A program made the translations under genes and the position numbers. DNA of 64,000 nt from Daedaleopsis sinensis (Eukaryota > Basidiomycota > Agaricomycetes > Polyporales > Polyporaceae), in NCBI GenBank assembly GCA_033807695.1, contig CM066302.1, forward strand, positions 1,984,001 through 2,048,000. Direction: 5' to 3'. The notes under the pieces were generated by a model, which saw only the letters and a program-made list of their open reading frames with translations, was not told where the DNA came from and did not search any database. This document shows positions 1 to 13,252 of the stretch, piece after piece. Each line of letters begins with the position of its first letter. Position 1 is the first letter of the stretch.

Positions 1-1074
1 GTGTCTGCGTTATGAGGTTGTCGCACCGAAGGTGTCAGATCTGCTGCGCTCTCCACGCGGACCTGGTCGGACGCAGGTCGCTCTTCCGCTGGTGGCGAGG
101 ACATAGAAGACTGACGGAGAGCGGATGTTGCTGTAGGAGCATGACGGACGGAGGATATCGTAGTGGCTACAGCCGGATCTCCAGAGCGGTTGTAGGCTGG
201 AGCAGCATCTGAAATGAGGGTGGGGGGCATGAGATGTCGGATGATATTAGAGTGTAGCACACATACCGTCAGAGATGTGTGCCTTCTCGCTCGCTGCGAC
301 CAGCCGCCTCTGACGCCGTCCGAGCCAGAACGCGATGAGCACCGCGACTAGCAGAAGGACGAGCCCACCGACGGTCTCACCAGCTATAGCACCAGCCGGA
401 GACCTTCTGGGCGAGCTAGATGCATCGTCCACCTGATCGGTCGAGAGGGGCGATCCCGAGCCTGACGTGGGATTAGGCTCCCCAGAATCTGCGGAACCTG
501 TCGATGTACCCGATGGAGACGATCCTTCCGCGAGGGGGTTGTTGTACTCGAACCAGTCCAGATAGTACGTGCCAGAGCCGGGGGACAGGACTGAGATGGA
601 TAGAACGTGGCTGTTGAGTGCCAGCTGTCCTGACTGAAATAGGAGCCCACTCGAGGAATAACTGACAGGGCTCAGAGACTTCGTGGCTATCAGATCGCCA
701 TCAATACTGTAGGAGCAGATGACGGCGCCGCTCCCCGTAGAGCCGCTCCTGGGAACATATCCGTATGCTGCGACGCGCACACCTAGTGTTGGGTACAGTT
801 GATCAATCAGCAGACACTGAGCGGAAAGAGAGCTAATAGCCTGTGAATGTGAATACGACGAAGTCTCCGCCGGCCTCGCTCGTTTGCGTGCTCGTACCAC
901 GATACCAGCTTATAGCGACGCCAAGGGGGTGACTTGGCACGCCCAGTGTTCGGCGGGCAGAGGCGAGAGGAAGTTCTGCTGCACTGCGGCCGGAGAGAAC
1001 TGCAACGGCGCGAGAGGATCCCGTTCGTCGACGAATACATCACTAGTCGAGAAACCATCTTTTGCCTGTGGCAT
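1..1074 (-). CDS. Single-pass membrane protein, tandem paralog 1 (partial)
   Basis: Coding segments on the minus strand: 1074-841, 782-267 and 208 to beyond the left edge. The ectodomain ends in a motif around LDWFEYNN, then comes a Ser/Gly/Pro-rich stalk, one transmembrane helix (around GGLVLLLVAVLIAFWLGRR) and a cytoplasmic tail starting DAAPAYNRSGDP. Layout, intron positions and motifs match the next gene (1672-3275), so the two are tandem duplicates of an uncharacterised basidiomycete family; a surface or wall-sensing role is only inferred. Two oddities: exon 1 changes frame at a run of five C (near 930), where six would keep frame, and the first intron would use a GC donor (GC at 840-839, AG at 784-783). 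It is either a decaying gene or has a sequence error. The C-terminus lies outside the window. Confidence 0.6.
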
Positions 1075-1671
1075 GTTGGTCGCTAGCCGTTGTGATGCGT
1101 ATGTCTCTCTATGCCTGTTAGTTTAATAGTGTCGTATATTTGAAGGGTAGATATGTTTGACTCACTCAGCCTCACTGGCGGGAATCCTTCTGGCAACGGA
1201 CCAGATGGAGGAAACTTGATGGCGCGATGACTCGGACCATCACGTTGTGAGCATGTCCTCTTCCTGGTATGTAAGTATATATACCTGAGAGGGCCAGGTC
1301 GTGATGGTGCCAGTCATACCACACGTCTGATAAAAAACCCAGCGATTATGGACACAGTTGACGTGCATTCGAAAAAGGTGTTGGTTCGTACGCTGAGCGT
1401 ACTGGTCTCCCCATATTCGGCTACCCATGCTCCGACTGGGCGGGACTTGAACCTAATCGGGATCGTCCGATGAACATTGTGGCGGCTTATGATGCTATTT
1501 ACTAGGTTCGACTCATCTTACGGCGAGGCATGATTACTTATTAAGTGAATTCTATTAGGCTGCATGCAATGGGGACAGAAACGAGTGGCTTGAAGTTCGC
1601 GTGAGTACAGGACGGGGAGAGCAACGGCGGAGCGTCCAAGCTGTACAGCTGACGAGGGAGACAAAGCGGGA

Positions 1672-2575
1672 TCATGGAACATACGCAGGTGGAGGTGCTT
1701 CACCAGTAGCAGGAAGGTTGGAGGAGCTTCCTGCACGTCCGCTACTTCCTGTCGCCGGTTCACCGCTCGACGACTGGCCGGGCCCGCGCGAAATACCAGA
1801 CTCAGAGAGGTATACGAGAGCCTTCTCCTCCTGAGCCGTGCGGTAGCGGGTCCCGGCCAAAGAGGCGTCCGACCTGCTGCTGCTAACTGCGGATCCCGTC
1901 ACATTTGCGGTAGTACCGTAGTCTGATATCGGAGCGGCGAGAGGAGGTATGGAGTGGGCAGCAGCCATCGGGACATGTGCGGGCATGTGCATATTAGGCG
2001 GCGCCACCGCGGGGCGGGCTTCAAGCAAGGACGTGGCGTACGCAGGGATAGGCAGCGGCGCGTCGTACGCAGTGGACATATCGGAATGCGTGTACACAGA
2101 GGACGATTGTTTTGAGCTGTTTGTCTTCTGCGGGACCGCTGGGCGCTGATGAGTGAGGTACGCAGGAGCATCGTCGTCGTCCGCGTACAGTCGTTCTGGA
2201 TAAACACCTCATTATCAGTACGCGAAATACCCCACATATATGATGCATACCTGAGCTATCCGGTCCCTTGAATAGAGTCGCCTCAGCCTGTGTGATATCT
2301 CTCAACCGCCTTCTCCGACGACGGGTACGGCCAATCCAGAACGCCAGTATTGCAATCCCAATGATCAGAACGATCCCTGCGGCCGCGCCGCCGGCAATCG
2401 TGCTCACGGGCACTGATTTCGCGGCCGAGGACGGTGGTAACGACTGCTGGGGGTTGGAACCGTTGCCGGTCGGCGAGGGAGACGTGTTGTTGCTCGATCC
2501 GGTAGAATTCGACTCGTTGCCGCTGCCGCTGTTCTGCTTCTCGCCGTCGTTGTTTCCATCCGGGTCAGAGCTGCC

Positions 2576-2606
<31 letters not shown>

Positions 2607-3275
2607 CCGTTGTTACCGCTCGAGTTTGAGCCGCTGTTACCGTTCGAGTTCGAGCCGCTGTTACCGTTCGAGTTCGAGCCGCTGTTACCGTTCGAGTTCG
2701 TACCAGTCGAGGTTGTGCCGTTGTACTCGACCCAGTCAAGATGATACTGCAGCTTCCCCGGCTGGATAACTTTGACCTGCAAGACATGTATGCCGGGGGA
2801 GAGGATGTTGGATTGGAAAACCTGCTCGTGCGCGCCGGTAACTGGACGGCTCGAGAGGTATTGCGATTGATATGTAATGGGGTCTGAGCCGTCGATGGTG
2901 TATCTCGTCACGGTTGGAGCGCCGAAGTCTGCTGCGGAGGCACTTGGAGGCATGTAGGCCCATACTCCTATCTGGGTACCTATACAAACGAAATGATCAG
3001 CAAAGCCGAGTGAGAGTTGAAGGGAGTTTGTGTGGGAGGTCTCTCAGTTCAGCGTCGCATTGAATGGTGGTGAACGTACCGTCGAATGTGAACGTAGCCA
3101 TGTCCCCCGTAAGGTTAGAAGTCGCAAATGTGCCCTGGTAAGCGACGTCGGCGTTGAAGTTCTTCGAAAGGCTCCATTGGCTGCTTGACTGATACTGGAT
3201 GAGGTCTACTCTGTTGTTGTCGACGACGACGTCGCTTTGAGGAGTGTTGGCAAAGGCACGAGACATGGTGGCCAC
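1672..3275 (-). CDS. Single-pass membrane protein, tandem paralog 2
   Basis: Three exons (3275-3080, 2979-2251, 2195-1672) join in phase to give 482 residues. An N-terminal ectodomain (with VVVDNNRVDLIQY and FTFDG) is followed by the conserved LDWVEYN motif, a long Ser/Asn/Gln stalk of SNSNGNSG and QN repeats, one transmembrane helix (around AGIVLIIGIAILAFWIGR) followed by an Arg-rich stop-transfer run, and a Pro/Ser-rich cytoplasmic tail of about 200 residues with a DDDDAPAY motif. There is no obvious cleaved signal peptide, so topology is inferred from the helix and the basic run. I do not recognise a named domain; the build resembles fungal surface or wall-stress sensor proteins. Paralog 1 lies directly downstream on the same strand with the same intron positions. 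The start was chosen because paralog 1 begins at the equivalent point. Confidence 0.78.
2576..2705 (-). repeat. Coding minisatellite in the stalk of the membrane protein
   Basis: A 24-nt unit repeated about three and a half times encodes SNSNGNSG, followed by a hexamer repeat encoding QN. It lies inside the extracellular stalk, keeps frame, and would change stalk length by whole repeat units. Confidence 0.85.
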
Positions 3276-4448
3276 ACGTTCAAGCTAATAACTAGGTAAA
3301 TCAAGTCAGCCCGTCGGAGCAACCGCCTGGAAATCTATACTCGCACCTCGACCAGACCGGCTTCGAAGATTATCCTACGGGGGAGGATGTGTGTGTGAGG
3401 AGAAAAGGGAGGAGGAGGACCGATTGCATAACGTACATATAAGTACAATGGGCCCGAGGACGACGCGCCCGATGTTTCAAAACGACGGGCAGGTCATCCT
3501 GCACCCTAGGACTAATACGCCGCTGCTGTGAAGCATGGCGTACGAGCCGATCGGACAGGTATTCAAGTTGTTGATGCGCGCGGCCGCTGAGATAGCGCTA
3601 CGGAGCAGTGAGCATTGCATCAACACAGTCAGCTCTTGATCAGCTACTCAAGTACTCAAGTACTGACGTTGAGGCATGCCCTTCTTGAAAGGTCAGAAAC
3701 TAAATACCTTTTCAGAGGTCCGAGATTCTACTGTTGTGATCCTAGAGGACGGCACAAACGTCGTCCTGAATCACCAGGCTTTGCCCTTGAAGTTGAAGAA
3801 GGAGACGGTGAGCATCTGCCCTGACGTTGCCTAGGACTGTCAGGTACAGGATGCGTTGGACTTGGCACATCTGTCAAAAGTTGGCGGTCACGATCGCCGC
3901 AAGAGAACGATATTGAATGATGGTGTTGGAACCGCCTTGCCGCCCACGATCCGTGAGCTGCTACATATGCAGCGGCAAAACGCTGCATTGTACCCCGGCG
4001 AAGCGAAGATGTATGGGAATCACCGCCCAGAACGTTGACTATCCATCGCAGGAACTTCCAGCCTGAGGCTCAGCTCAGGGCGGCGATGCAGTGAGTGCGG
4101 ACCTGTGCGGTTGTATTGTGTGCCGCGCGTCTTGGCCTTAAGTTGAACTGCTCTCGAGTCTTCTCCTGAGGGAGTCCGTCCTGGGTCCGTCTTGGGTCCG
4201 TCTCGTGTCGATTTATGCATGCATACTTACCTTTGACTTACCTACTTTCCGGCGCGATCTCTCGCATGCAGTTTCAAGCAACAGCTGTGTACTTACTACT
4301 TACACATCTCATATGTAAGTATCAAAGTAAGTTTGAAGTAAGTATCTTGTGCGCCCGAAACTCAAATCAGACTCCGCTCGGCCTAAGCCTGAGTGGTGTA
4401 AGCGCCAATTACGGGCGCCTGTTCCAAGTCAACCACGTTAGGCCACGA
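3276..4448. other. Intergenic stretch without a recognised gene
   Basis: No frame here shows family motifs or a consistent exon chain. It holds short direct repeats of a ggtccgtctt type (about 4176-4210) and several CTTAC/GTAAG-rich words between 4220 and 4345 that could pair with each other. Confidence 0.6.
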
Positions 4449-4500
4449 ATCACGATAGGATCCTCGCCAGCCGGCTGCCCCTGGCTGCCCCTATCGTGAT
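4449..4500. repeat. Perfect 11-bp inverted repeat, short hairpin or MITE-like
   Basis: ATCACGATAGG (4449-4459) and its exact reverse complement (4490-4500) flank a 30-nt GC-rich loop containing a doubled GGCTGCCCC. It sits about 60 nt outside the left arm of the large inverted duplication. No flanking target-site duplication was established, so a transposon origin is only a guess. Confidence 0.5.
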
Positions 4501-5685
4501 CAGTCCGATTCACAGTCTTGCTCGAGGTTCTCAACAGTAACCGAAGTCGTGCAATCCATTTTCGAGCTCTGTCGCACACTTACTCGCTCAATCTCTCCCT
4601 CTGGCTGATAGCGGATTCACAAGTATTAAAGTACTGCGGCCAGCCTGACTGACTTGGCCGCCGGACTCGAACTAGTACTGCTCTTTTCGCAGGACGTCTA
4701 GAAGCGGAACAAATCCAAGTGCACCTTAGCCCAACTTCACGGTGCACGGTCATGATCATAGGCTCCCAAGTTATCCTTCGTGACATCGTCTTTGCAACTA
4801 GTTGGGACGTGAGGCCTTGAGCCTGAGGCGTGGCAGCCTTGTCATCATCATACCAATCGGATGGCGCCGGGTCTTCGTAGGAGAAACTTCTACTGTAGAT
4901 GCTTTGGCCAGTACTACATCACAGGTCAGTCCGAGTTTGTGCAACTTTCGTATTTTGTAACAATGACTGAAGTTAGACTGAGGAGGTTCAGCGGCTTCTC
5001 CATATGTGCTGGTGGGACAACCGTATTCTTCATGCCGCATGACCGTTCGTGTAATAGAAGCAGCGATATCTAGTGCAGGCTTCTGCCCATGCGTCCGCTT
5101 ACTAGGGTTTGACGAGACGTGACCTATGAGCATCCTTCGGTGGAAGTAATAAATATATAACAGGAGTTTACTTCAACACTGACCAGGCTACTTGGACAGG
5201 GAACGTGTTGCACCAGCGCCGCCAGCGCAGATGGTGTGAACATCCGGCGCTCTACGATGAAAGGGATTCGTGATGTAGAGGTTTCGAGAACTCTTCAGTA
5301 CACCGACGTTTGCACCGCACCATTTCCACAAAGCGCGTGAAGGTCTGCTGAGGTACAAGGAGCCCCTTTTTACCGACCGTCACTTACCATCTGACCTATG
5401 GTCAGGCAGATTCTTCCGTTAAGCCGTCAAACCTTGGAACGAGTCATACAGGATAGTAACGGTGTCTGTAAGTACATCTTCACCTTCCGTATTGACATAG
5501 CTGTCTCTAGCGAACGCTGACATGGAAATCTCGGACGCTGGCATGGACATATGGAACGCTGGCATGGACGGAGTGTCGGACGCAGCCGCGGTGACAGTAC
5601 TCATCCGACTCAGTCCTTCCAAAATGCGCATGGAGCGAGGGTCGTTTGACCTCAGCAGATTTGATAAGACATTGCGACGGAGTAG

Positions 5686-5692
5686 TATAAAA
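5686..5692 (+). promoter_or_regulatory. TATA box of the S8 protease gene
   Basis: TATAAAA lies 77 nt upstream of the start codon. It is preserved at the same distance in the inverted copy (51174-51180), so both copies keep their core promoter. Confidence 0.6.
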
Positions 5693-5762
5693 CATCTGCG
5701 GTCTTCAAGAGTACTGCAGTACAACTCAGTACCCATCTCTCGAGTGTCGTCCATCCGCCTTC

Positions 5763-7730
<1,968 letters not shown>

Positions 7731-7965
7731 GATTCGTGTCTTCAAGAAACATGCTCCATTAGAGTTCCACATGGGGCATCTCTCGGTCGTAGTTCCGATT
7801 TCTGATGACGGAAAGCTCAGCGAAAGTTCCAGATAGTGACTCAGTGTTTTGATGGCGTAGTCTAACGCGAACGGTGTATATGTCGAATCGAGTCGAGTCC
7901 TTGCACAATGATTATTGCAGTATGTTCGAATGACATTCCAATGGCACCAGACTGTCAATCTCGCG

Positions 7966-8529
7966 TCGCTGCAGTCCGCAGCAGTGACTGGAATATCGCA
8001 AGCCAACGGTAGGTATCAGGGAGAGGCTGACGTTGTGACTCACCACAGTCCACTGACACAGGCTCTGATAGTACTTATTGAATATTCACCACTGTGCGTT
8101 TGGCACTACACTTGGCAATAGCAGAATTTCCTCCCAGACTCGGCTGTACGGTAAGTCACCCTGTATTTGGTGGTGACATTCGATATATGCCGCCGAGCTG
8201 GTATGACAGGACTCTCGGTGAGGTCCAAAGGTTCGACAGGATGATTTTCTTAGTGTGTTTCGCACCGGAAACCCTAACGGTCTCAGTATAGATATTGGAC
8301 AATGCACACGCACGGCGCGGCGCGGCTGATAAACCTACTCGTATTTACCCTCTTGGCATCGACTCAATGAGTTGGATCGGACTCGATGAGTACATCGCTC
8401 CAAATCCTTCTCGGAGTCTGTCAGAGAATGAGTTGTAGATTTTTTATCGAGGACGAGGTTCCGGATGGTCGAAGTCTTCAGCAACATCCGCTCAGATGCC
8501 CACGAGGGGTGAGAGGTGCCAGTGCCCAA
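7966..8529. other. Non-coding flank of the protease arm
   Basis: No supported gene. The sequence directly past the arm boundary does not match the right arm and holds only short unrelated open frames. Confidence 0.5.
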
Positions 8530-8690
8530 CTAGTATGCGTTCTCCTGGATGTGTTCGCCGGCGGGGAAATTAGCCATCATGTACAGCTTCTCTCTGTCGC
8601 CGCTCTCGTCAACAAGCCCACGGAGCATGCCCTTCTCGTTCTTGAGCAGCTCTTTAGGGCTTCCAAACTCGGCCCAGGAAGCATCGTCAC
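8530..8690 (-). pseudogene. ABC transporter (ABCC/MRP type) C-terminal relic
   Basis: On the minus strand an open frame ending in a stop at 8532-8530 contains WAEFGSPKELLKNEKGML followed by RGLVDESGDREKLYMMA. This closely resembles the last residues of fungal ABCC transporters, after the second nucleotide-binding domain (an xEFGxPxELL ... LVxESGDxxxLYxMA pattern). No Walker A, signature or Walker B motif could be found upstream on this strand before the next gene, so only the tail remains. It is probably a fragment left by rearrangement. The family call rests on one short motif block. Confidence 0.5.
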
Positions 8691-9210
8691 CGCTGCCAGT
8701 GAAAGACACAGTGGCTAGTAATATCCCGGCGGTGGGGCTAGTAGTTACCTAGTACTATAGAATCCAACACTTCGGACAAATCCAGGAATATCTTTGTGCA
8801 TTCCCGTTCCCCGACTCGGTTAGATCTCGTGAAGATGCGCCGCAGACGCTTTCCTCACCGCTACGCCGACTCGGATCTGCTCTGACTGTTCGAAATTCGC
8901 GGATGCGTACTATTCTGACTTCACACCATAAGCTATACATGTAAATTCCTTCCCTATGACTTCGTCGTTCCCATTGCAAAGGAAGCACAGATCACGAACG
9001 GGAGCAGCAGGTGCTACATCACACCGTTCGCGATCAGTGATATCCTCCACCTCTTGAACCTCACCGATTTCTAACTACCTCGACCACAGGGATCCACTCC
9101 CAGACGCCAAGCGCGATGTGCCTCCGTTGCAGACCGACAAGGTAAATACGATCCAAGGAGAAACCCGCCATTGCCGCCGAGTTCAGCTTGCGCTGCAATC
9201 CCAACGCGCA

Positions 9211-10075
9211 TCAATGCACACGAAAACGAGAACGAATAATCTGCGTCAGCGCGAAGTCCACAGCCGCATGAGTCCAACCACGCACCTCGTGCTCCCACCA
9301 GACGCAAAAGTGCCTGACCAGGACGTGCACCAGGTCCTTGTACGTGACGCACCGTCCAGCGTTCTTCCGCACGCGCGCCCCGGACGAAGTGTGCAGCGCC
9401 CCAGGCCATTGCTGTAAAACCGACGACACCAGTCAGCTTAACCTCGATTCATCGTTGACTAGTCGCACGCACCTCCTTCCCGAACGCTGCCAAGGGCACC
9501 GTCGGGCCGTAGGCGTAATAGCACATGCAGTGGTGCGCATTATCAAACATGCCGTACTGGTACTGCGCGAGGCACACCCCGCGCCGCCCGTTGATGGTCA
9601 GAGGGAACGGCACTGAGACGTCGGGCGGGGTGGGGAACGTCATGCGGCCGACTGGGAGGCCGGGGTGGGACTGTGCGTCGCGGGGAGGGAAGGTGAGCGA
9701 CGACAGGCGTGTGGATTCCGAGTGGTCCGAGCCCGTGCTTGCGTCCGTGTCTGTGCTCGAGTCCGTGTCTGTGTCCGAGCTGCTCGTCGAGGGGGACGGG
9801 GGACGCCCGACCACGGGCGGAAGCCAGACGAGTGGTTTCTGGTATGGGATCCCAGGCCGCAACGGCTGAGAGGCGACCGGCTGGGGATGGGATATCCCGA
9901 GGTTGTCCGTGCGACGGGCGATGGTGGTGAGTGTAGGAGCGCGAGGGAGGTCCTGTCGCAGGGAGGTGGATGGTTCTAGTTTCGCACAATTAAAGTCGAG
10001 CTGCAGGGCGTTGGAGTGCGTGCCGTGCGGTGTGTTCGCAGTGGTCTTCATATTGTGTTCGGCGGGGGTATGCAA
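9211..10075 (-). CDS. Hypothetical protein with Ser/Asp-rich linker
   Basis: Two exons (10075-9473 and 9411-9211) join in phase 0 across a 61-nt intron to give 267 residues. The N-terminal half is Pro/Ser-rich with an STSSSDTDTDSSTDTD tract. The C-terminal half looks like a folded domain, rich in aromatic residues: FPLTINGRRGVCLAQYQYGM, then a conserved join FGKEQWPGALHTSSG, then YKDLVHVLVRHFCVWWEHEV. No known family is recognised and no signal peptide or membrane segment is seen. An alternative start is the Met at residue 9. A diverged exon of the same family (matching the WPGALH block) lies at 48352-48456, so this is a small paralogous family in the genome. Function is unknown. Confidence 0.65.
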
Positions 10076-10891
10076 AGCGTGGTGTCAGGACGTTGCGGTG
10101 GGTAAGCACTGGAAGTGGGCGAGACAGAGGAGAGAGCCGCAGGGTTGTTGCATATAAAGTGGTGACGGTTGGGTACGCTTTGACCGGTTGGCCAGTGGCG
10201 CTGGACAGAGCTGCTTTCTGTTGGACACAAGAGGATTAACCTGTTCGAGTTAAAGCACTTTGAACAGAGCTTAGACGTAGGCATTGTCGTGACATCTTGA
10301 GAGCATCAAAGCTTGGCTGCGTGATAGGCATGGAGAACCATAATTTCTGCTTTATGTATGTAAGCAAGTCTTGCACGTCTGAACGTATTGAGCCACTCAC
10401 GAGCAATCCACAACTCGACAGATATTGAATGCATAACGATGAGAGGCTTTTAACACGAATAGAACATGAGCGGCCAGAAGGAGGGTGTGCGATTGTTCGA
10501 CCGGCACGGGTATAATGACATATCTTACACTATAACTGACAAGCGGGTGACGACGGCCCAGTGGTCATTGCTAATAATCGCTGGAGGGAGGGTGCGAGAC
10601 CAGCTCATCCTGGTCGCAGTCGAAATCATCTGTGCGCGAAGGTTGGGTGATCTATGCGGTGGATGCATCTAGAACACGATTCACACACACCTTCATCGTC
10701 GTATGCCTGATCCAGCTGTTGCCGCTTGCTGTAGACGTTGAAGAAGTAGTCGAAGAGGGGCCAGACGACCCTCTATGTATAGACCACATCAGCAAGAGTT
10801 CAGAGCAGACCACGAGGTGTTCCTGGGACTTACGTCGCATGGGAGCAGATAGTTTGTTTTGGTTGTAGGAACCAACGCTCGTGAGTCCTCG
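10076..10891. other. Intergenic, nothing recognised
   Basis: No motif-bearing frame. It probably contains the divergent 5' region of the hypothetical gene on its left and the 3' end of the BTB gene on its right. Confidence 0.5.
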
Positions 10892-11926
10892 TCATACTCG
10901 TCTACGCAGTCCCCACCCAGCTCGACCTGTTCCACAACGTAAGGATCGACGATCATCGCTCCAACGAGTGCTGCGCACCAAAGAGATAGCCTCCTCCACG
11001 GCCTCTTCCAGGATCCCCGCGAACTCTTCCATATCCCAGTATGCCTTGCTCGCGCACTTCGAGCACCGCATAGCTTGCTCGACCGCCGGGCGCACGAACC
11101 TCGGGTCGCGCGCTAAACCCGGGTCGAGCCGCTCACGCAGCCCCGCCCCGACATAGTTCATGTAGTCGACCCAGTACTGCGGGACATCGACACGCTCGTG
11201 GAGCGTCTTGTGCCATTTGAGCGACCGTCTTGGGAGCTTCGCGCACTCCCACCCGCACTCGGACAGGAAGCAAAGCCGCCGCCACTGCAGCTGGACCCAC
11301 CACGGGACCGTATCTTCGGAGATGCGCGCGACTTTGACTGCAGCGTGGGCGCACCGCCTACGGTAGTCGAGCAGACGCACTAGCGCCGCCCCGGAGAGGA
11401 GGTGCATATCGGTGAGCTTGTCTGACGAAGGAATACTCCGCGGGAGGGTGTGGCGGGCGGCGACGCGGGCAACATCGTCCATGTGTGCGAAACTCGCGAG
11501 GGTGTAGACTTGCAGAGGGTCGGCCTCGAGGAAGTCGGGGCGTTGGAGATGAACGCGGACGCGGGACACTACGCTGGGGGAATCGTATTTGACCGCCAGC
11601 TCGAGGAGTGTGGCGAGGTCGTAGAGGGTAACAGGGGGTTCGGCGACGGGATAGATGAACCTTAGGAACATGTCGAGGAACTCACTTGGCTCAGACAGTG
11701 AGATGACCGGACGCTTGCGGTGGCGGCGAGATCCAGAAGGCGGAGGGGGAGGGCGGGGCGTATGCTGGATGAGAGCGGCGAGGACGGGTGAGGCGAGGGA
11801 GATCGTGTGTTTGTGCACCTTGAAGTCAACGTTGTCACTTGAACGGAGGATGATGTCCGCGTCCTTGCTGTCGAACGGTGCGCACGCATGCAGGGTAGTC
11901 GAGCTGGAGCTTCGGCGACTGGCCAT
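10892..11926 (-). CDS. BTB/POZ domain protein 1
   Basis: A single exon of 344 residues. The BTB fold starts near residue 20 with DADIILRSSDNVDFKVHKHT followed by SLASPVLAAL, and continues through the FLDMFLRFIYP strand-helix block to about residue 115. Downstream is the helical region shared by agaricomycete BTB proteins, with VYTLASFAHMDDVARVAARH and RLLDYRRRCAHAAVK. BTB domains mediate dimerisation and often Cullin-3 binding; the target here is unknown. A CxxC pair (RCSKCASKAYWDMEEFA) near residue 285 is also seen in BTB protein 3 of this window. The last 25 residues are Arg-rich and may reflect an unrecognised splice near 10950. Two paralogs are found at 14894 and 16320. Confidence 0.85.
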   Translation of the reverse strand: MASRRSSSSTTLHACAPFDSKDADIILRSSDNVDFKVHKHTISLASPVLAALIQHTPRPPPPPSGSRRHRKRPVISLSEPSEFLDMFLRFIYPVAEPPVTLYDLATLLELAVKYDSPSVVSRVRVHLQRPDFLEADPLQVYTLASFAHMDDVARVAARHTLPRSIPSSDKLTDMHLLSGAALVRLLDYRRRCAHAAVKVARISEDTVPWWVQLQWRRLCFLSECGWECAKLPRRSLKWHKTLHERVDVPQYWVDYMNYVGAGLRERLDPGLARDPRFVRPAVEQAMRCSKCASKAYWDMEEFAGILEEAVEEAISLVRSTRWSDDRRSLRCGTGRAGWGLRRRV

Positions 11927-13252
11927 TTGGAAGAGACGACGGACGTCGGCCGCCCCAGCACTCGCTGCAGATAGATATAGGCCCAGGACGCTGTAATTGG
12001 GTCCGTCAGGGGGTACACGGGCATCTGACTGAGCTTCTTACCTTCATCGTGTGCGATACGCATAGCTGGGATCCGTATACCATGGCTGATACTGGAGGCC
12101 TCATAGAGAAGCAGGCTGCGCGAACCACCACGTGCAGGAATACACTGCCAAAGTCTGAGCTTCTTGCACCATGACGTGCACACGAGCCTAGGACACTGAG
12201 CCATCCCTGTGTTTTGTGGGTACTATCTGCGCCTGATCACGAAAGGAAGTCAGCGCGATCTTGCTGGATAAGTCGAACATAAGCTCAGAAACACACCATC
12301 TCAGCGCTCAGACTGTCAGACAGTGCCTGCCGCAGCTGTTGCATTGCACGCACAAGCCTCGAGATGGCACAGGTCATATTCTGAATTGGGTGCGAACTGG
12401 TATACGGGCGCAGACAGTGACCGGAGTCCAAAGTCGGGACCACCCTGTATCTGGGTTTGAGCCAGTCGAGGAGCCCAGCCTCCCACACCAGTCGAGACAC
12501 GTTCACCGGAAGACAGATATAGCCATCTAGAGAGCCAATGATGACAGCCACGAGGAAACCATAGGACACGCTGAGGGCGGTGGAGGCAGCGTTCTCTACC
12601 AGAGTTGCGCGCGCAGATCGCTGGTGATCAGCGCCGCCTCCTCCCCGGCGCTGGCCTCCTAGACGTAAGACATCGAGTCGGGAAGACGCACTGAGTAGTC
12701 CTTGCGAGTTGCATTGCGTGGACGACGTAAGGGAAGCATGGGGCTTGCAGTTCTGCCGCGAGAACGTGTATGGCTGGGAAGAGCGTAATACATACTCACT
12801 GGCATAATCAGGAGATCGGACTTCGGGGCAACCCCGGAGTCATACAGCGTGCGCAGCATGTACATTCTGCACTTTCTGCATTGATAACTAGTGACTGGAA
12901 GGTTGCCAGTGCATTAAATCAGTAGACAGAGAATACGAGGGAGGGTGCCAGTGCCTACGTTTACCTGAGAATTGGCGAAGGACACCTGAAGACTCTCCCT
13001 CTCATTTTTCCTACATCCTTGCACAATTCCAAGTATGATGTCGATGGTTGCGAGCCTTCTTTCGTCAAGGTTCTTGTCATGACTCGAAGTCCTCAGTCGG
13101 AGGCAGAAATGATTAAAGGCCACTGGCGCCCATTCAGAAAAGCGCTCGGCAAAACCCGACTTACGCGTCGGGACGCGTGTCGCGTTCGTTGCCCTGAGTC
13201 TCAGTGTCCCTCCTCTTTCTCTGCTACTCTCCATTCGCACTCTGCTCTCGCC
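11927..13252. other. Intergenic stretch between BTB gene and proteasome gene
   Basis: The two flanking genes diverge, so this holds both promoters. I see no convincing coding sequence. A pyrimidine-rich run just before 13253 is the usual fungal leader of the proteasome gene. Confidence 0.55.

Noticed and set aside
1400..1500. B-box-like GGTTCAAGTCC on the minus strand, possible tRNA
   Set aside because: No T-stem pairing and no matching acceptor or anticodon stems could be formed around it.
4640..4740. GTTCGAGTCC on the minus strand, possible tRNA
   Set aside because: Flanking bases do not pair as a T-arm and no A box lies at the right distance.
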